The notes beneath the pieces were generated by a model. The model ran no database searches. It had not been told where the DNA came from and saw only the letters and a list, made by a program, of their open reading frames with translations. Positions 27,849-37,235 of a DNA stretch of 64,000 nucleotides are shown one piece after another. Within the stretch, counting starts at the first letter, position 1. Every line of letters begins with the position of its first letter. Both the position numbers and the translations under genes were made by a program. The stretch is taken from contig JAHBVX010000004.1 of the NCBI GenBank assembly GCA_019637295.1, positions 248,001-312,000 of the forward strand, in the 5' to 3' direction. The DNA comes from Polyangiaceae bacterium. GTDB lineage: Bacteria; Myxococcota_A; Polyangia; Polyangiales; Polyangiaceae.

Positions 27849-29333
27849 ATGGTCAAGGCAGCGCTAGCTGCAGGGCTCTCGTGTGCCCTGCTCGGGTGTG
27901 GTTCGTCGGGTGTCGGGGTGCTGCAGGCGCAGAGCGCAGGCGACGGCGCCGCGACGCCAGCACGGAATCAGCTGGCCGCAGCCGATCCAGTCGCCGCCCA
28001 GGCCGGAGCTCCGACGGCGGCCGGAGCGCCGGAAACAGCCAGTGGCGCGTGGCTCCACGCCGCCACGCCCAGCGCTCATGTCATGGACCGCGGCGACACC
28101 GACATCGCGGTGTGGATCGACGTCCCCAAGGGCGGAGCCGCCGTGCGACTGCCAACCGCAGTGACGCTGAGCGTGGACACCTCGGGCTCCATGGCGGGGC
28201 CGAAGATGGATCACGCCAAGCGCGCGGCGAGCTCCCTGGTCGCCGGACTGCACGCCGGAGACATGGTCTCACTGCACGCCTTCGATGACGTCGCCACCGT
28301 GCGCCTGGCGCCGACGGTGCTCGACGCGCTCAGCCGCGATCGCATCCAGGGTGTCATCAGCGGATTGTCCGCGCGCGGCGCCACGAACATCGCGGACGCG
28401 CTCCACCTTGGTCAATCCGCGGTGGCCCAGTCTCTCGCGACCCATCCGGTGCGCCGACTGGTCGTGATCTCCGACGGACAAGCGACAGTCGGCACCAGCG
28501 ACCCTTCCTCCCTCGGACGCATCGCGGCGCTCGGCGCTCACCGCGGGGTACAGATCACGGCCTTGGGCGTGGGCATGGACTACGACGAGCGAACACTGAA
28601 CGAACTCGCGGTGAAGACCAGCGGGCGCATGTTCCACATCGGCAACCCGCGCGACTTGCCCGCCATCCTCGAGCGTGAACTGGCGCTGCTGCAGGACACC
28701 CGCGCGACCGACGCGGTCGTCGAGCTGATACCCGCGCAAGGCGCGCGCATCGTCAGCGTGAGAGGCGCCGAAATCCCGGCAGGGCGCGGCGCCGAAGCGG
28801 GTACCGTGAGGGTCCCTCTCGGTGCGCTGTTCGGTGGTCAGACCCGTGAGCTCGTCGTGCGCATGCGCCTCGGCGGAGTCGAGCACAGCGAGCGCGCGCT
28901 GCTCTCGGCGCGTTTGCTCTTCCGTGACCCGAAGGATGACGGGCTGTCACGCATGCAGGAAGCGGTCGTTCGCTCGACGGTGACCCGCGACGAGGCGCTA
29001 CTGACGTCGAGCGTCAACGCGCGAGCCTCGGCCATCGTCTCCACCTTCGCCGCCGCGGATCTGACGCAGATCGCCAGCGCCCACGCGGCCCGCGGCGACT
29101 TCGACGCGGCAGACCGGGAGCTGGCCAAGGCCGAAGGGGAGCTGCGCCGACGCGCCGAGCACGCCAAGGACGCCTCCGAGCGCCAGCTGATCGCCTCCCG
29201 CGCTGCGAAGCTCGGCAGCGCGCGTGCGTCGGTGCAGGCCGCCGCGCAGGCTCCCCCCTCGGCCAAGCCCGCGCAGCGCCGCCAGAACCAGCTCGACCTC
29301 AACGAGGCGGCCATGAAGATGCAGGGGTTCTGA
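27849..29333 (+). CDS. VWA-domain lipoprotein
   Basis: 494 aa. Start at 27849 chosen for GGAGG 5 nt upstream. MVKAALAAGLSCALLGCGSS is a lipoprotein signal with Cys17 acylated. After an Ala/Pro linker comes a von Willebrand A domain (about 90-290) with the metal site DTSGSM at 110-115, a Thr in ARGATNIADAL and an Asp in VVISDGQATVGTS, so a complete MIDAS. Behind it are a beta domain and a helical, Ala/Glu-rich C-terminus with a coiled-coil feel. Such proteins bind partners at the cell surface or periplasm; the partner is not evident from neighbours. Confidence 0.85.
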   Translation: MVKAALAAGLSCALLGCGSSGVGVLQAQSAGDGAATPARNQLAAADPVAAQAGAPTAAGAPETASGAWLHAATPSAHVMDRGDTDIAVWIDVPKGGAAVRLPTAVTLSVDTSGSMAGPKMDHAKRAASSLVAGLHAGDMVSLHAFDDVATVRLAPTVLDALSRDRIQGVISGLSARGATNIADALHLGQSAVAQSLATHPVRRLVVISDGQATVGTSDPSSLGRIAALGAHRGVQITALGVGMDYDERTLNELAVKTSGRMFHIGNPRDLPAILERELALLQDTRATDAVVELIPAQGARIVSVRGAEIPAGRGAEAGTVRVPLGALFGGQTRELVVRMRLGGVEHSERALLSARLLFRDPKDDGLSRMQEAVVRSTVTRDEALLTSSVNARASAIVSTFAAADLTQIASAHAARGDFDAADRELAKAEGELRRRAEHAKDASERQLIASRAAKLGSARASVQAAAQAPPSAKPAQRRQNQLDLNEAAMKMQGF

Positions 29334-29405
29334 GCGGCGCGGTCACCGGGGGGGAGGTGTGCTTCGAGGCGCCTCGGCGCGGACTCCGTGCTAGACCCGC
29401 GAGCC

Positions 29406-30233
29406 ATGAAACCGATGGACTTCCGCGGGCGTTGGGTGATGGTCACGGGCGCGTCCTCCGGGCTCGGGCTGGAGATGGCACGGCAGCTGGGTCGCGATCA
29501 CGGCGCGAACGTCGTCGCCGTCGCGCGCCGGCTGGAGCGCCTCGAGGCACTGAAGGAAGAGCTCGAGCCCGCGGGCGTGCAGGTGGTGCCCGTCACCGCA
29601 GATCTCACCCGCCAAGAGGAGGTAGACTCGGCCTTCGAGCGAGCCCTCGACGCCTCGGGTGGCTTGTACGGCGCGGTGCTCAACGCTGGGGTCACCCACT
29701 TTGGCGACTGGCGTGAGCTCGACTGGGACGGCTTTCAGCGCATGCTCGCGACGAACGTCACCTCCGTGGTGCGGCTCTCGTCCCTCGTGCTGCCGCACCT
29801 GATCGAGCGACGCGAGAACGGCGGCGTGATGCTGGTGTCCAGCATGGCGGGCCTGGCGCCGGTGCCCTACCAAGCGGCGTACTCGGGCACGAAGGCATTC
29901 CTCGTCCACTACGGCTGCAGCCTGTGGCACGAGCTCAGGGGCGAGCAGGTCTCGCTCACCACCTTCGCGCCGGGCGGGATCCAGACCGAGATGACGTCGG
30001 GGGATCGCTTCGACGCGCTGCGCGGCTGGCTCATGCCCGTGGATCGCTGTGCGCGCTCGGGGCTCGACGGGTACCGCAAGCGCAAGTACCTGCACGTGCC
30101 CGGCGTCGTGTACAAGGTGCTGTCGGCGCTCAACGGCGTGGCGCCGGAACCCTTTGCGTCGTCGCGGGTTGCAGCGCAGTATCGCGCGTCGCTCGAGGCG
30201 CTGCGCCGCGCGAAGGCGGAGAGCGGCTCGTGA
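29406..30233 (+). CDS. Short-chain dehydrogenase/reductase
   Basis: Classical SDR of 275 aa: NAD(P) site TGASSGLG (14-21), NAG in VLNAGV, catalytic Ser in LVSSMAG, and YSGTK (Tyr-x3-Lys). The C-terminal 60 residues carry the basic helical tail of acyl-ketoreductase-like SDRs. It overlaps the molybdopterin oxidoreductase by 4 bases (GTGA), so both should be cotranslated. The substrate is not predictable. Start MKPMDFRG is chosen because it directly precedes the Rossmann strand; the frame is open 18 bases further upstream. Confidence 0.9.
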   Translation: MKPMDFRGRWVMVTGASSGLGLEMARQLGRDHGANVVAVARRLERLEALKEELEPAGVQVVPVTADLTRQEEVDSAFERALDASGGLYGAVLNAGVTHFGDWRELDWDGFQRMLATNVTSVVRLSSLVLPHLIERRENGGVMLVSSMAGLAPVPYQAAYSGTKAFLVHYGCSLWHELRGEQVSLTTFAPGGIQTEMTSGDRFDALRGWLMPVDRCARSGLDGYRKRKYLHVPGVVYKVLSALNGVAPEPFASSRVAAQYRASLEALRRAKAESGS

Positions 30234-32374
30234 CGCACTTTCGCACCTGCACGCTGTGCGAGGCCATGTGCGGCATCCGTATCGAGACCGAAGGCACGCG
30301 CGTCACGTCCATCCGCGGCGACGACGCCGACCCCTTCAGTCGCGGACACATCTGCCCCAAAGCCGTGGCCCTCGGGGACATCCACGCGGACCCGGATCGG
30401 CTGCGCCGGCCGCTGATCCGCGATGGCCAGAGCTTTCGGGAGGCGTCTTGGGACGAGGCGTTCGACCGCGTGAGCCACGAGGTTCGAGCCATCCAACGCG
30501 CCAGCGGTCCGAGCGCGGTCGCGGTGTACCTGGGCAACCCCACGATACACAACCTCGGCGCCCTGTTGTTCGGACCCGATCTGGCCCGCGCGCTGCACAC
30601 CAAGCACCGCTTCTCGGCGACGTCCGTGGATCAGCTGCCGCACATGTTCGCGTCGTTCCTGATGTTCGGCCACCAACTCCTGTTGCCGGTGCCAGACGTG
30701 GATCGCACCGACTTCATGCTGATCTTCGGCGCCAACCCGGTGGCCTCGAACGGCAGCTTGATGACCGCGCCCGGGATCGAGAAGCGCCTGCGCGCCATCC
30801 GCGAGCGCGGTGGGTCGGTCATCGTCATCGATCCTCGTCGCACCGAGACGGCGAAGATGGCGAGCGAGCACCACTTCATCCGACCGGGCACGGACGCGCT
30901 GCTGCTGCTCGGGCTGTTGCATGTGCTGTTCGCCGAAGGGCGCGTCCGGCTCGGCCACCTCACGGATGCCGCCATCAACCTCGAGCGCGTGCGGGAGCTG
31001 GTGAGCGAGTTCACGCCCGAGAGCGTGGCGACGTCGACGGGCGTCTCGGCCGACACGATCCGTTCGCTCGCGAGGCGGTTCGCCGACTCGAAGCGAGCGG
31101 TCTGCTATGGGCGCATGGGGGTCAGCACCCAACGCTTTGGCGCTTTGTGCGCGTGGCTCGTGAACCTGATGAATCTCGTGACCGGTCACCTCGACGTCGA
31201 GGGCGGTGCGATGTTCACGGAGCCGGCCATCGACGTGGTGGGCCGTCCCACGCTCATCGGCCGTGGCAGCCTCGGTCGCTGGAAGAGCCGCGTGCGGGGC
31301 ATCCCGGAGTTCGGTGGGGAGCTCCCCGTCGCCGTGCTGGCGGAAGAGATGGAGAGGCCGGGCCCGGAGCGCATCGAGGCGCTGATCACGCTGGCCGGCA
31401 ACCCCGCGCTGTCCGCGCCCAACGGCCCCCGCGTCGAGCGCGCGCTCTCGGGGCTGCGCTTCATGGTGAGCGTGGACTTCTACCTGAACGAGACCACGCG
31501 CCACGCGCACGTCATCCTGCCGCCCACCGGCCCGCTCGAGCATGAGCACTACGACCTCGCGCTCCACGCGCTGGCCGTGCAGAACACGGCCAAGTACTCG
31601 CCTCCGTTGTTCGAGCCTCCACCGGACGCCCGACACGACTGGCAGATCCTGGCCGAGCTCACGCTGCGCCTCGCCCAAGGGTCGCTTCCGCGTCGCGCCC
31701 GCATCAAGGCGGAGGCGCTGGCGAAGCGCGCGCTCGGCCCCAGGCGCTTGCTCGATCTCGCGCTGCGCACGGGTGAGCGCGGCGCGGGGCTGCGTCCACG
31801 AAGCGATGGCCTGTCCGTCGCCCATCTGCTGGCTCACCCCCACGGGGTGGTGCTCGGTCCGCTGCGTCCGTGTCTACTTCGCCGCCTCGCCGCCCTCGGA
31901 CGGGTGCCGGATCTCGCCCCCGAGCCTCTCGTCGAGGACGTCGAGCGACTCCGCCGCTGGCGCGACGCCGAGCGGCCGCGCGAGCAGCTGGAGCTGATCG
32001 GCCGACGACACGTGCTGTCGAACAACTCGTGGCTCCACAACTCGCTTCGCCTGGTGAAAGGCAAGAATCGCTGCACGCTGCTGATCCACCCTGAAGACGC
32101 CCTCGCCCGTGGCCTGAGCGTTGGCTGCAGGGCGCGGGTCGCGTCCCGCGTCGGTGAGCTCGAGGTCGACGTGGAGATCACCGACGCCGTCATGCCGGGC
32201 GTCGTGAGCTTGCCGCACGGGTTTGGGCACGACCGTCCAGGCACCCGCCTCTCCGTCGCCAGCCAGCACGCGGGCGTCAGCATCAACGACCTGACGGACG
32301 AGGCCAACCTCGACGCACTGAGCGGCAACGCGGCGTTCAGCGGCACGGCGGTGAGCGTGACGCGCGCGGAGTGA
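30230..32374 (+). CDS. Molybdopterin oxidoreductase with N-terminal [4Fe-4S] cluster
   Basis: 714 aa of the DMSO-reductase superfamily. Cys7, Cys10, Cys14 and Cys42 (CTLCEAMCG, then HICPKA) bind one [4Fe-4S] cluster. Molybdopterin-binding segments follow (LIFGANPVASNGSL, VIVIDPRRTETAKMA, then IRPGTDALLLLGLLHV) and the C-terminal cofactor-binding domain begins near residue 600 (HVLSNNSWLHNS, LPHGFGH). No Tat signal, so it is cytoplasmic. It has no dedicated electron-transfer or anchor subunit next to it and is coupled to the SDR upstream, so it probably acts as a soluble two-electron redox enzyme. The GTG start overlaps the SDR stop. Substrate unknown. Confidence 0.9.
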   Translation: MTHFRTCTLCEAMCGIRIETEGTRVTSIRGDDADPFSRGHICPKAVALGDIHADPDRLRRPLIRDGQSFREASWDEAFDRVSHEVRAIQRASGPSAVAVYLGNPTIHNLGALLFGPDLARALHTKHRFSATSVDQLPHMFASFLMFGHQLLLPVPDVDRTDFMLIFGANPVASNGSLMTAPGIEKRLRAIRERGGSVIVIDPRRTETAKMASEHHFIRPGTDALLLLGLLHVLFAEGRVRLGHLTDAAINLERVRELVSEFTPESVATSTGVSADTIRSLARRFADSKRAVCYGRMGVSTQRFGALCAWLVNLMNLVTGHLDVEGGAMFTEPAIDVVGRPTLIGRGSLGRWKSRVRGIPEFGGELPVAVLAEEMERPGPERIEALITLAGNPALSAPNGPRVERALSGLRFMVSVDFYLNETTRHAHVILPPTGPLEHEHYDLALHALAVQNTAKYSPPLFEPPPDARHDWQILAELTLRLAQGSLPRRARIKAEALAKRALGPRRLLDLALRTGERGAGLRPRSDGLSVAHLLAHPHGVVLGPLRPCLLRRLAALGRVPDLAPEPLVEDVERLRRWRDAERPREQLELIGRRHVLSNNSWLHNSLRLVKGKNRCTLLIHPEDALARGLSVGCRARVASRVGELEVDVEITDAVMPGVVSLPHGFGHDRPGTRLSVASQHAGVSINDLTDEANLDALSGNAAFSGTAVSVTRAE

Positions 32375-32381
32375 GGCTCCG

Positions 32382-33131
32382 TCAGAACGTCAGCACCACC
32401 AGCGACTCGTTCGGAAACTCGAACGAGGCCTTGGCCGGGACTGCGGGGCCGTCCGGCTGCCCGCCCCACTGGATCTGACACGACCCGTTGGAGTCGGCAG
32501 CGCAGGTGCACATGCCCACGTCCGTGCACAGCAGCGCCGTGAACGCGTTGGCGAACGCGGCGTAGCTGCCGGAGGGCGCAGCGAACCGCTGCTGGCAGGT
32601 GGGCGCCGCGTACTGGGCTTCGTAGTGACAGCTCGCCGGCATCATCACGTTTCGCAGGGTCGTGCCGGACCAGGTCGTCTCGTAGGTGCCGCCGGAGTAG
32701 ATCATCCGAACGGGAGGCACCATGCACGCGCCCGCGCAGGCGTTGCTGTGATTCTGGAGCGCTTCGCAGGTGTAGCCGCAGCCCCCGACCTGAAGCGGGA
32801 CGGCCCCTTCGGGACCCTCGAGCTCGTACAAGGGTGGCTCTCCGCAGTCGTAGCCGCCGCCCAGGTAGATGGGCACGTCGAGCGAGTTTACGAACCGGAC
32901 GACCACCGAGTGCTGTGAGCTCTGGTCCGCGAAGTCCGCGCAGCTTCCGCCGCTGCCCCCGGTGCCCCCGCCGGCGCCCCCGCCGCCCACCGCGCCCGAG
33001 CCGCCGCTGCCGCTACCTCCCCCGGCTCCAGCGCCGCCGCCGCTGCCCGGGTCGGAGCCGGTCGAGCCCCCACAGGCCAGAGCGCCGAAGGCGAAGACAC
33101 AGATGAGCGAGAGTCGCGCGATTGGGTCCAT
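32382..33131 (-). CDS. Gly/Ser-rich linker lipoprotein with Cys-rich domain
   Basis: 249 aa. MDPIARLSLICVFAFGALAC gives a lipoprotein with Cys20. A 40-residue Gly/Ser linker leads to a globular domain with about 14 Cys in CGYTCEAL, ACAGACMVPP and CTCAADSNGSC-like pairs. This design (lipobox, long Gly/Ser spacer, disulfide domain) is typical of myxobacterial surface lipoproteins. The domain is not recognised. The gene is convergent with the molybdopterin oxidoreductase, with only 7 bases between stops. A start 8 codons upstream (33155) is possible. Confidence 0.7.
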   Translation of the reverse strand: MDPIARLSLICVFAFGALACGGSTGSDPGSGGGAGAGGGSGSGGSGAVGGGGAGGGTGGSGGSCADFADQSSQHSVVVRFVNSLDVPIYLGGGYDCGEPPLYELEGPEGAVPLQVGGCGYTCEALQNHSNACAGACMVPPVRMIYSGGTYETTWSGTTLRNVMMPASCHYEAQYAAPTCQQRFAAPSGSYAAFANAFTALLCTDVGMCTCAADSNGSCQIQWGGQPDGPAVPAKASFEFPNESLVVLTF

Positions 33132-33293
33132 GAGCACGCAGAAAGCAACGAGCATGCCGCCCACGAAACCGCAGGACTGTCGCATACACGCGACCGCTGT
33201 GCCGCCGGTGTGCCACCCCGCTCCTGGTGCGGCGACGCAGGGATCCGGGTCGGCTCGTGGTTCCGCGAGAGCAGAACGGCTACAGTCCGCGGC

Positions 33294-33761
33294 ATGGCAC
33301 TCCGGTCCCTCGCCGCCCCCTTCGTCCTGATCGTCTCGGCGACGGGCTGCACGACCACGACCACGCAGCCCGGACCCGGCGGCGCCGCCCCGTCGACGGG
33401 CAGCTCGGGCCCATCCGCCCCCCGCATCGAGCGACAAGCAGACGGCACCTGTCTGCGGTTCGTCGACGTGGTCTGCCACGAGGGCGCGACGTGCAATCCT
33501 CCCGAGCCCGAGCGCGTGGACTGCGACACCGGCGAGCCGATCGTGGACGAGCCGCGAGAGCTGCCGAGCCTCGACGCCGCGCCAGAAGTCCCCACGAGTC
33601 GAGATCGCCCCGAGCGCGTCGACCCGGCGACCTTGCCCAAGCCCTCCGGCGCGCCCGGCGTGCAGGTGTTGCGGCGCGCGGACGGCACCTGCGTGGAGGT
33701 GGCCGAGTGTCCACCCGGCGAGAGCTGCCTCAGCGCGGCGAAGCCTGTGCAGTGCCCCTGA
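33294..33761 (+). CDS. Small Cys-containing lipoprotein
   Basis: 155 aa. MALRSLAAPFVLIVSATGC is a lipoprotein signal. The mature part is two short repeats: ADGTCLRFVDVVCHEGATC and ADGTCVEVAECPPGESC, each with the pattern Cys-x6/7-Cys-x5-Cys and Pro-rich spacers. Two copies of one disulfide motif on a lipid anchor fit a structural or binding role at the surface. No family name. Confidence 0.65.
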   Translation: MALRSLAAPFVLIVSATGCTTTTTQPGPGGAAPSTGSSGPSAPRIERQADGTCLRFVDVVCHEGATCNPPEPERVDCDTGEPIVDEPRELPSLDAAPEVPTSRDRPERVDPATLPKPSGAPGVQVLRRADGTCVEVAECPPGESCLSAAKPVQCP

Positions 33762-33773
33762 GCCGAGAGCGCG

Positions 33774-35501
33774 TCAGTCCACCAGCGTGACTCGCACGTC
33801 CACGGACAGGGTCTCTTCGCCGCCGCCCACGTAGATCGTGCCGCTGGTCGGCGTCGCGTCCACATAGTTGCGACCCACCGCCACCCGCACATGATCCGTC
33901 TGCGTCAGGACTCCATTCGTTGGATCGAAGCCCTTCCAGCCGACCTGGGGCAGGTACACCTGGACCCACGCGTGCGAGGCCTCGCCCTGCGCCGCGTTCT
34001 CGTGCTTGGGACCCGTGTACAGGTACCCGCACACGTAGCGCGCGGGCACCCCGAGCAGTCGTGCCAAGCAGATGAACAGGTTGGCGAAGTCCTGGCACAC
34101 GCCGAAACGATTGCTGTACACCTCGAACGGCGTCGTGTGCAGGTTCGTGGCGCCCTGCCGGTACTCGTACTCCTCGAAGATCGTGGAGTTCATGTCCACC
34201 AGCGTGTCGAGCAGGTCGTAGCCGTTGCGTTCGACGAGCGCCATCGCGTACTCGGCGAGCTCGTGCAGCTCGGTCTCCGGCAGCTCCGCCGGCAACAGGT
34301 AGGGGTTGAGGACTTGCCGCTGCCACGGCATCCACACCAGCGGGATCGCCGAACGCTGGTGAATGGGTCGGAAGCTCAAGGGATCCGTATCCAGCGCCAG
34401 CACCTCCGCGCGGGAGTCGATGACCAGCTCGTCGAAGGGCGTCTCGAGCGCGATGCGGCGCGCTTGGTTGCCGAACACGTCCTCGTAGCGACGCTCCTGG
34501 CCATCCACGCTCACCGTCAGCTCGTACTCGACCAGCTGCTGTAGTCGGTCGTGCACCGGCTCGAGCCGCAGCAGGTGCGTGCTCCGCTCCACCGGCTTGT
34601 CGTAGCGGTAGACCGAGCGATGACTCAGCGAGAGGCGCTTGGGTTCTGCCCGACGCGGAAGCGGCACGGTGTGGACGCGCACGCTCGGCGGCGTCACGTC
34701 GGTGTTCGGGCTCACGTCCACGAGCACCTTGCCACCGCCGATCAGGAGCAGCTCGCCGGGTGCCAAGCGGCGCCAGGTCAGCGACAGATCCGCCTCCGCG
34801 GCGAGCACGTCGGACGACACGATCACGCCGCGATGGCTCCTGACCTCGCGGCGGGTCAGGTCGACGTGCAGGTCGTCGTCCCCGAAGGCCGCCTTCGAGT
34901 AGGGGGGTAGCACGTCTGCGATCAGCACCGACGCCCCCTCGCTTCGACCAGCGTACACGCACAGCTGAGTGCCGTCGCACAGCACGCTCGTCAAATTGCC
35001 GAGCTGGGCGAAAGCGTCGAACCAGCTCTGCAGCTCGACGGCGTCCGCGTCCTTCAAGCTACGGAACCCGCGAGCCGCGATGCGGTCGAGCAGCTCACAG
35101 AACACGCGCTCGGTGTCGGTGGAGCCAACGGCCTCGAAGCGCGTGTGCTCGCGCTCGGGCGGACGGCGCACGAGGCTGCCCGAGTGTGCGAACATCCAGT
35201 CACGTCCCGCGTAGGAGCGCACGAACGGCTGAGTGTTGGCGTCCGTGGGCTGTCCCCACATGGCGTGGCGGATGTGCAAGAGGAAGGTGCGCGACGCCAG
35301 GTGATCCCAGCTCTTGACCAGCTCGCTGCGGATGCTGCCGCGCCGTGGTGCCGGCTCCTTCAGCACCCCCGCCGCGGGCTCTCCGGCCGGGTAGTAGCCG
35401 AGCCCCCAGCCGTCCGGCGTGCCCTGCTGGTCGCTCAGGCAACGCAGATCGAACGACGGAGCGAGCTCCGCGTCGAAGGACATGGCGAGTAGGTTCGGCA
35501 A
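33774..35501 (-). CDS. Class II glutamine amidotransferase-like domain fused to a transglutaminase
   Basis: 575 aa. Residues about 1-265 are a YafJ-type class II glutamine amidotransferase (Ntn-fold) domain: GWGLGYYPAGEPA, HIRHAMWG and DWMFAHSGSL are its landmarks. However the chain begins MPNLLAMSFD where active members begin MCRLL, so the N-terminal nucleophile Cys is missing. Residues about 290-575 are a transglutaminase-like domain with Cys469 (GVCQDFANL), His510 (SHAWVQVYL) and Asp526 (FDPTNG), preceded by the bacterial transglutaminase N-terminal domain. It follows the two DUF2126 genes by about 60 bases on the same strand. The likely job is cutting or forming amide bonds in concert with them; this is inferred from domains. 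Confidence 0.85.
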   Translation of the reverse strand: MPNLLAMSFDAELAPSFDLRCLSDQQGTPDGWGLGYYPAGEPAAGVLKEPAPRRGSIRSELVKSWDHLASRTFLLHIRHAMWGQPTDANTQPFVRSYAGRDWMFAHSGSLVRRPPEREHTRFEAVGSTDTERVFCELLDRIAARGFRSLKDADAVELQSWFDAFAQLGNLTSVLCDGTQLCVYAGRSEGASVLIADVLPPYSKAAFGDDDLHVDLTRREVRSHRGVIVSSDVLAAEADLSLTWRRLAPGELLLIGGGKVLVDVSPNTDVTPPSVRVHTVPLPRRAEPKRLSLSHRSVYRYDKPVERSTHLLRLEPVHDRLQQLVEYELTVSVDGQERRYEDVFGNQARRIALETPFDELVIDSRAEVLALDTDPLSFRPIHQRSAIPLVWMPWQRQVLNPYLLPAELPETELHELAEYAMALVERNGYDLLDTLVDMNSTIFEEYEYRQGATNLHTTPFEVYSNRFGVCQDFANLFICLARLLGVPARYVCGYLYTGPKHENAAQGEASHAWVQVYLPQVGWKGFDPTNGVLTQTDHVRVAVGRNYVDATPTSGTIYVGGGEETLSVDVRVTLVD

Positions 35502-35561
35502 TGGACCGCGGGGAGTCTAGGTCAGTCGGCTGGCTCTCGCGAGCAAAGTGTGATGCGGCGC

Positions 35562-37235
35562 TCACTCGCGCGGAGCCGGTCGGCGCAGATCCACCCGCCA
35601 GCACCCGGACGCCGCGGTCGGTGGCGGCGCGGGACGCGGAGCGGCCGCGCCGACGCGGACGCGAGCGGCGGAGCGTGCCTGCGCCTCGGCGTTGGAGCTG
35701 GGCAGACCAGCGTACGCGCCACCGGCGGGCTGCCAGGCGTGCAGCGTGATGCGCCGCCACTGGCCGGCTTGATACCAGTCCACCTCGACGGGCTCGAGCG
35801 CCGACAGGGTTGGATGAAAGCCGGGCTGGGGCCGGTACACCCGGTAACGAACCCCCGCGACGCGCGCGCCCGACGGTAGTGGCCGGAGAGGCACCCCCCG
35901 CCCGTCGACGACCAGCGAGCCGGGATGGTCTCCGCCGTGCTCCAGCAGCTCCAGAGACTCGGTGCTGGCGTCCACCAGCCGCGAGCTCCGTTGCTCTTGG
36001 GAGGCGACGTCGCCGAAGAGTGGCCAGAACTCCAGCGCGCGCGAGATCGTGAGGGTCGCGGCACCGAGAGTCGTCTCAATCAACGGCTCACCTCGCTCGC
36101 GGACGCGTCGCTGGGCCGCGGGTCCAAGACCAAAGCCATGCGCATCCAGATCCGCCAACACCGTGTCCAGATCATCCCGCAGCACGCTGGGGAGCGCGAA
36201 GCGATCGTGCAGCTCGGCCCCCCAGTCCTTCGGCGGTTCGCGAAACGGCGCGACGCACAGGCGCGCGAGCAGCGAGCGGAACAACATGGCCACGGCCGCG
36301 CCATGCTCGGCGGTCGGAGGCATGGCCAGCGCTCTGAGCTCCACCGCACCGAGCTGCCCCTGCCGCGGATGCTCGGGGTTCCAGAGCTTCTCGATGTTGA
36401 CCTCGGCGCGATGCGAGTTGCCGGACGCGTCCACCAGCAGCGGGCCCAGGCATTGCTGCAGCAGCGTGGGGCTCGCGTCGTCCGGCAGGTGCTCGAGCGC
36501 GAGGCACAGCTCGCCGAACAGCTCACGGACGCCCTCATCGGGGCGCGGCCCTTGGCTCGCGCTACCCACACACTCCGACGCGAACCAGTAGGAGAGCGCC
36601 GGGTGCGCGTTCAAGTAGCGGACGAGGCTGGCGAGCAGCATGGGATGGCGGAAGAACGGGCTCTGCTCCGGACTCGGGCCGCCGAAGGTGATCTGGCCTC
36701 CGCCGCCCGAGTCCACTCGGCGCCCGTTGTACAGATGACGGTGAGCCGAGAGCCCAACGGCGGTCGCCGACTCGTAGCAAGCGTGCAGCGCACGCCAGTA
36801 GGACATGATGTCGGGGCACGGGTGCAGGTTGACCTCCACCACCCCGGGATCCGGCGTGACCGTGAGCCAGCAGTCCTGGGGACCCGGCGCCGGAGGCTGG
36901 AGCAAGGCCTCGGTGGCGTCGGGGGGCAGAGCGCCCTCGCTGGACTCGCCGCGGCGCCACTTCATCGCGAACGCGAAGCGAGGCTCGGGCTCGCCGCCGT
37001 AGCTGCGACCCTCCGCGCGACCGCAGGCGGCGCCCGGAGCCAACCGCGCGCGAAGCTCGAGCAGCAGCCCCTGCGCGCGCTCCTGCTTGTCGCCCCCGAG
37101 CGGGGACGAGGTCCACTCGGGCGCGACGGACTCACGCCGGGTGAAGGTCGGCTCGCCCCCGACCCAGATGTGGAGGCCATGGCGGAGCAGCTGCTGATCG
37201 TGGCTAAGCAGCTCCTCGTGCCACTCGCTGCTCAC
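35562..37235 (-). CDS. Stand-alone DUF2126 putative amidoligase paralogue
   Basis: 557 aa lacking the transglutaminase part of its upstream neighbour but matching its C-terminal half along its length: both share LxVGGEPTFxxR near the start, VTPDPGVxEVNL, GGPxxxxSPFxRxPxLLASLVRxL, and a segment of Asn-His-Arg-x-Glu (GNSHRAEVNIEKLW) as likely metal/nucleotide-binding residues. Pfam lists DUF2126 (PF09899) as a putative amidoligase. The GTG start overlaps the stop of the larger protein (GTGA), so both are made in step and may form a complex. The last 60 residues are Ala/Pro-rich. It arose most likely by duplication. Confidence 0.85.
   Translation of the reverse strand: MSSEWHEELLSHDQQLLRHGLHIWVGGEPTFTRRESVAPEWTSSPLGGDKQERAQGLLLELRARLAPGAACGRAEGRSYGGEPEPRFAFAMKWRRGESSEGALPPDATEALLQPPAPGPQDCWLTVTPDPGVVEVNLHPCPDIMSYWRALHACYESATAVGLSAHRHLYNGRRVDSGGGGQITFGGPSPEQSPFFRHPMLLASLVRYLNAHPALSYWFASECVGSASQGPRPDEGVRELFGELCLALEHLPDDASPTLLQQCLGPLLVDASGNSHRAEVNIEKLWNPEHPRQGQLGAVELRALAMPPTAEHGAAVAMLFRSLLARLCVAPFREPPKDWGAELHDRFALPSVLRDDLDTVLADLDAHGFGLGPAAQRRVRERGEPLIETTLGAATLTISRALEFWPLFGDVASQEQRSSRLVDASTESLELLEHGGDHPGSLVVDGRGVPLRPLPSGARVAGVRYRVYRPQPGFHPTLSALEPVEVDWYQAGQWRRITLHAWQPAGGAYAGLPSSNAEAQARSAARVRVGAAAPRPAPPPTAASGCWRVDLRRPAPRE

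Noticed and set aside
29909-31843. 644-codon minus frame over the SDR and molybdopterin oxidoreductase
   Set aside because: Antisense to clear enzyme motifs; no family features.
32935-33060. CRISPR-like or minisatellite repeats in the lipoprotein linker
   Set aside because: The repeats are codons of a Gly/Ser linker (no conserved spacer or repeat length).
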